Source: Lanius collurio
Lineage: Eukaryota; Chordata; Aves; Passeriformes; Laniidae
Direction: 5' to 3'
Assembly (NCBI GenBank): GCA_020086605.1
Contig: JACBWW010000004.1
Coordinates: 42,633,770-42,697,769, forward strand
Length of the DNA stretch: 64,000 nt
Shown: piece after piece, positions 61,121-64,000 of the stretch
How positions within the stretch are numbered: the first letter of the stretch is position 1
How the letters are laid out: every line of letters begins with the position of its first letter
Program-made: the position numbers and the translations under genes
Notes under the pieces: generated by a model
The model's database searches: none
Seen by the model: the letters and a program-made list of their open reading frames with translations, nothing else
Told to the model about the DNA's origin: nothing

Positions 61121-61206
61121 GGTTTTTTTTTGTTTTTGCTTTTGTTTTTTTGTTTGTTTGTTTGTTTTGTTTGGTTGTGGTTTGTTTAGTTTGGTTTTTT
61201 TTTTTA
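61121..61206. repeat. T/G-rich simple repeat
   Basis: TTTG, TTTTTG and TTGG units form about 85 bases of low-complexity sequence in KCNQ1 intron 1. Confidence 0.85.
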
Positions 61207-64000
61207 ATATATTTGGAACATTTTTGAGGAGTGGTCAGATGTTAAATGTTTTATTCCCAAGGCTACCTTAGTGTTTAAATTGTTAGGTGTTTTGTTCTGT
61301 GATGCCTAGAAGAAGACCTGATGACACAGAAATCCCACCAATCCCTAGCAAATAGCGTGGTGTTGATTTGCAATTCCCTATTTCCTTCTTTTTTTGTGGT
61401 TGTTTCTTTTCTTAGACTCCTGAGTTCCTCAAAGGAGAGCATATCTTTCTAATCTGGATGTGCTTGAAGTATGTCTAGTTCAGTGGAGTCCCTGTACTTT
61501 CTTGCCATTCTTTGTGGTTGCAAATAATTTATCGTAGTTTATGAATGTCTTTTCAGATGATGGCAACAAAGAAATGGTATTTTGGGAAGGCAGCTACATG
61601 AGAAATGGGTAAACTGTCCTTCTGCTGCTCTGCTTTTCTCTGCTTGGTTTGGCACACCAGTTTTTCGGAATAACCTGTTGGTGACACCTTTAACAAGTGT
61701 TAGGCAGAAATGGCAACACAGAGTAGCCTTCATTATTCATCTGTTGTTGTGTTAAACACAATATTCCAGGAATGAGTGAAGAACGCAGTGCCTGCAGGTA
61801 GCAGTCTCACATTGAAGATAATTTCAGGTGTCTTTTTTTCTCCCTTTTGCTGTGGTGGCATTTAGAGACATTGATCATTTGCACCCCTATAGCACTTAAA
61901 AAAGCCCACCAAAAAGCCAAGAAAACTACCAAAAAGAAACAAACAAACAAACAAAAGAGGTGAAAGGTGTCTAAGAACACCTAGAGCTAGCTGCCATTCC
62001 TGACAAGGCAGTCTGCATTAACAAGCTTGGCACTCATCATTTTATGGGTGTATTTTATTGTTTCTACATGTGCATTTGATTACCCAGAAGACCTTTAGTT
62101 TCCTGCCCTCTCAAGGTGGAAAACCACAACAGTTATAACCATCAATGCAATCGGACATGAAAACAGTGACCTTGAATGTGTTGGACTTACTTCCTTGCTT
62201 AATTTGGGAGCTGCTGGTAAAACACAAGTTTGAAAGCGGTGTAGAGATCTAGGGGAAACAATGTTATGAGCTGCACTTCACATATTTACTGTTAATGAGT
62301 TCATGTTGCAAATGTTGTGATGAAGGAACAAAGGCTGTTTGCGTCAAGAGTTCCCATGTTGTGTATTTAAACCTAGCGAGGAAGGAGTCCTTTGTGGGAG
62401 CGATATGTGTGAGCCACAGCACTGGAGAGAGGGCAGGCTGTTCATCAGTGTGTGCTCATCAGGCTGCATTGCTGTGGAGTGCTGTCAACACACGTGGGAG
62501 GGAAAGATGGGGGGCATTCTGCAAGTTCTTGTGTTACTCTGTGAGCTTGGAGGGGCTTTTTAATATCCTTTGCCCCTTGTGAGTGTGGTGAGCTCTCTGC
62601 CATTTGCATCTGAAGACCTCAGAGCCCACTACAGCTGCCAGCAACCACGGAGTGATCCATGGCTGCTGTCTTTGCCAGTTTGTCACCACAGTGGATCGTT
62701 GTGTACCTGAGCCCATTCTTCTCCCAGCCACTGTGTACACAGCGTCTTTGCAGCTGATAAATTGTATAAAAGAGGAACTCGCTTTAAGCCGATGAGTTCT
62801 TCAACCTAGAATCAAAACTGCAATGAAGACAGCTTGAGAGACTGAATAAACAACAGCACATCCATGAGACAAAGTTAGATGATTTTTTTGATTCCCAAAA
62901 TTTGCATTAATCCTCAGATTCACTGGATATTGTTTCTAGAGATACCAAACAATAATCACTTGTAGGCACCCTCTCGGACTTTGTTGGCATTTATTTAACC
63001 CTTCTTGAAGACTACCCAACTCTAAAATATGCTGTTAAAGAGCTAATTAAAATTCAAGACACACTGAAAACCTCAAAATATCTCCCTGTTGAGTATTGTC
63101 TTCTTGAAAATATCTGCTTCTCTCTCTTTTTTTTTTTTTATATTTTCATGGGGCATGAAAAATATTTTGAATTGGACTTTTTTCCATGCTTGCCTGTTCC
63201 TTTTGCAGCACTAACAGATCAGGAGGGAAAAAAAAAAAGAAAAAAAATGAGTTTAGAAGACAAGAAAATGGGTGAGGGAGAAAAGAACATTGTCACCAAC
63301 CTTTTCCCCTAAAGTTATGGCACAGAATTTAAATTCCACAGCTTTTTGGTAAAAGCTGTAAGTCTGTTGGATAGGATTTGATCACAGTGTGTGATGGAAT
63401 ATCTTAAAATGTGACAGAGGCAGTCCATGTCAGCCTGGAAACTGAGCTACTCTTGAAGACCTTTAGGTAGCATCTGCTGCTAAAGGAGTGTGTATCGGAA
63501 TGTTTGTGGCCTGACAGTAACCAGGCTGATCTTCTCTGGAAGGATAACTGGTAGTTGGGAAATTCTTGATGCAATTTTTTTAACCCATGCAAGGTTAAAA
63601 AAGAAGTCTGTCCTGTTTAATCTCAGGCACTTTGTGAGTCCTGCTGGTTAAAGCACGTTATACTGAGTGTCTTCTCTTTAGTCTGAAGTACGGTTTCATT
63701 TTTAAGTATATTTTTTTCTTTTTTTTACTTTTTTCCTCCCTCTTAAATTTCAGGGTGACGATTATTGCAATGGATTGCCATAAAAAAATGATGATGAAAA
63801 TGATTTGAAGAAAAATATCAAGCCAATTCCTACAAAATTAATACTTTTTTTTTTTTTTTCTTTTCTGGTCCCTATGAAGACCAACAAAGACTATTTCACA
63901 TGGGAAGAGCAAGGGTGTGACTATCACTTCCACACTATATTTGTGTTGGAGTTGTGGGCAGAAGTAAAAGAACCAGTGACTTTATTCTCATGCTAAATCT

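Larger units (their letters stand above)
42928..64000 (+). other. KCNQ1: KCNQ1 intron 1 (continues off the right edge)
   Basis: This is at least 21 kb of intron starting at a strong gtgagt donor. Intron 1 of human KCNQ1 is also very long. I did not find exon 2 (S1, FLIVLVCLIFSVLSTIEQY in human) by eye, but it is short and could be missed. Contents I can name are the (TG)16 at 57991, T/G-rich and A/C-rich simple tracts, and candidate regulatory stretches. I see no clear CR1 or LTR copy here. Confidence 0.8.

Noticed and set aside
42928..64000. KCNQ1 exon 2 (S1 segment)
   Set aside because: I searched by eye for the conserved S1 coding sequence and did not find it; a translated alignment would settle this.
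1..64000. CRISPR arrays, operons, riboswitches, prophage or insertion sequences
   Set aside because: The window is vertebrate nuclear DNA with spliced genes; no such structures are present.

Overview
This is a vertebrate nuclear genomic window, most likely from a bird. It is AT-rich and sparse in repeats. The interspersed elements I can recognise are CR1 LINE fragments, MIR-like SINE remnants and one putative LTR. Two split genes are identifiable by conserved protein sequence: TRPM5 on the minus strand and KCNQ1 on the plus strand. They lie head to head, the arrangement I know from human 11p15. The bird call rests on CR1 dominance, compact introns and this synteny; I cannot resolve the species.

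Left part (343-19511, minus): twelve coding exons of TRPM5, a Ca2+-activated monovalent cation channel. They form one continuous reading frame of 652 codons with matching splice phases. This is the cytosolic N-terminal half (melastatin homology regions); the membrane and pore exons lie beyond the left edge. One TRPM5 intron carries a GC-rich block plus a CR1 tail, and another carries the putative solo LTR.

Middle part (about 19.5-42.1 kb): no protein-coding gene recognised. It holds CR1 fragments (21.5 kb and 36.2-37.0 kb), a MIR SINE (33.3 kb), a 33-A tract (33.7 kb) and unannotated stretches that look like conserved noncoding DNA, chiefly 34.0-34.7 kb and 39.15-39.5 kb.

Right part (42.1-64.0 kb): a GC-rich, CpG-rich promoter region with a 400-base assembly gap (42301-42700), then the 3' part of KCNQ1 exon 1 (42701-42927). 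From 42928 to the right edge I read only KCNQ1 intron 1, with a (TG)16 microsatellite, T/G-rich tracts and several candidate regulatory stretches.

The two genes do not form one pathway. TRPM5 acts in taste and other chemosensory cells, and KCNQ1 is the slow delayed-rectifier K+ channel of heart and epithelia. I found no new biological system. The points most worth checking are a D-to-E change at the TRPM5 cytosolic Ca2+ site, the GC block inside TRPM5, the gap in KCNQ1 exon 1 and the candidate conserved noncoding blocks.
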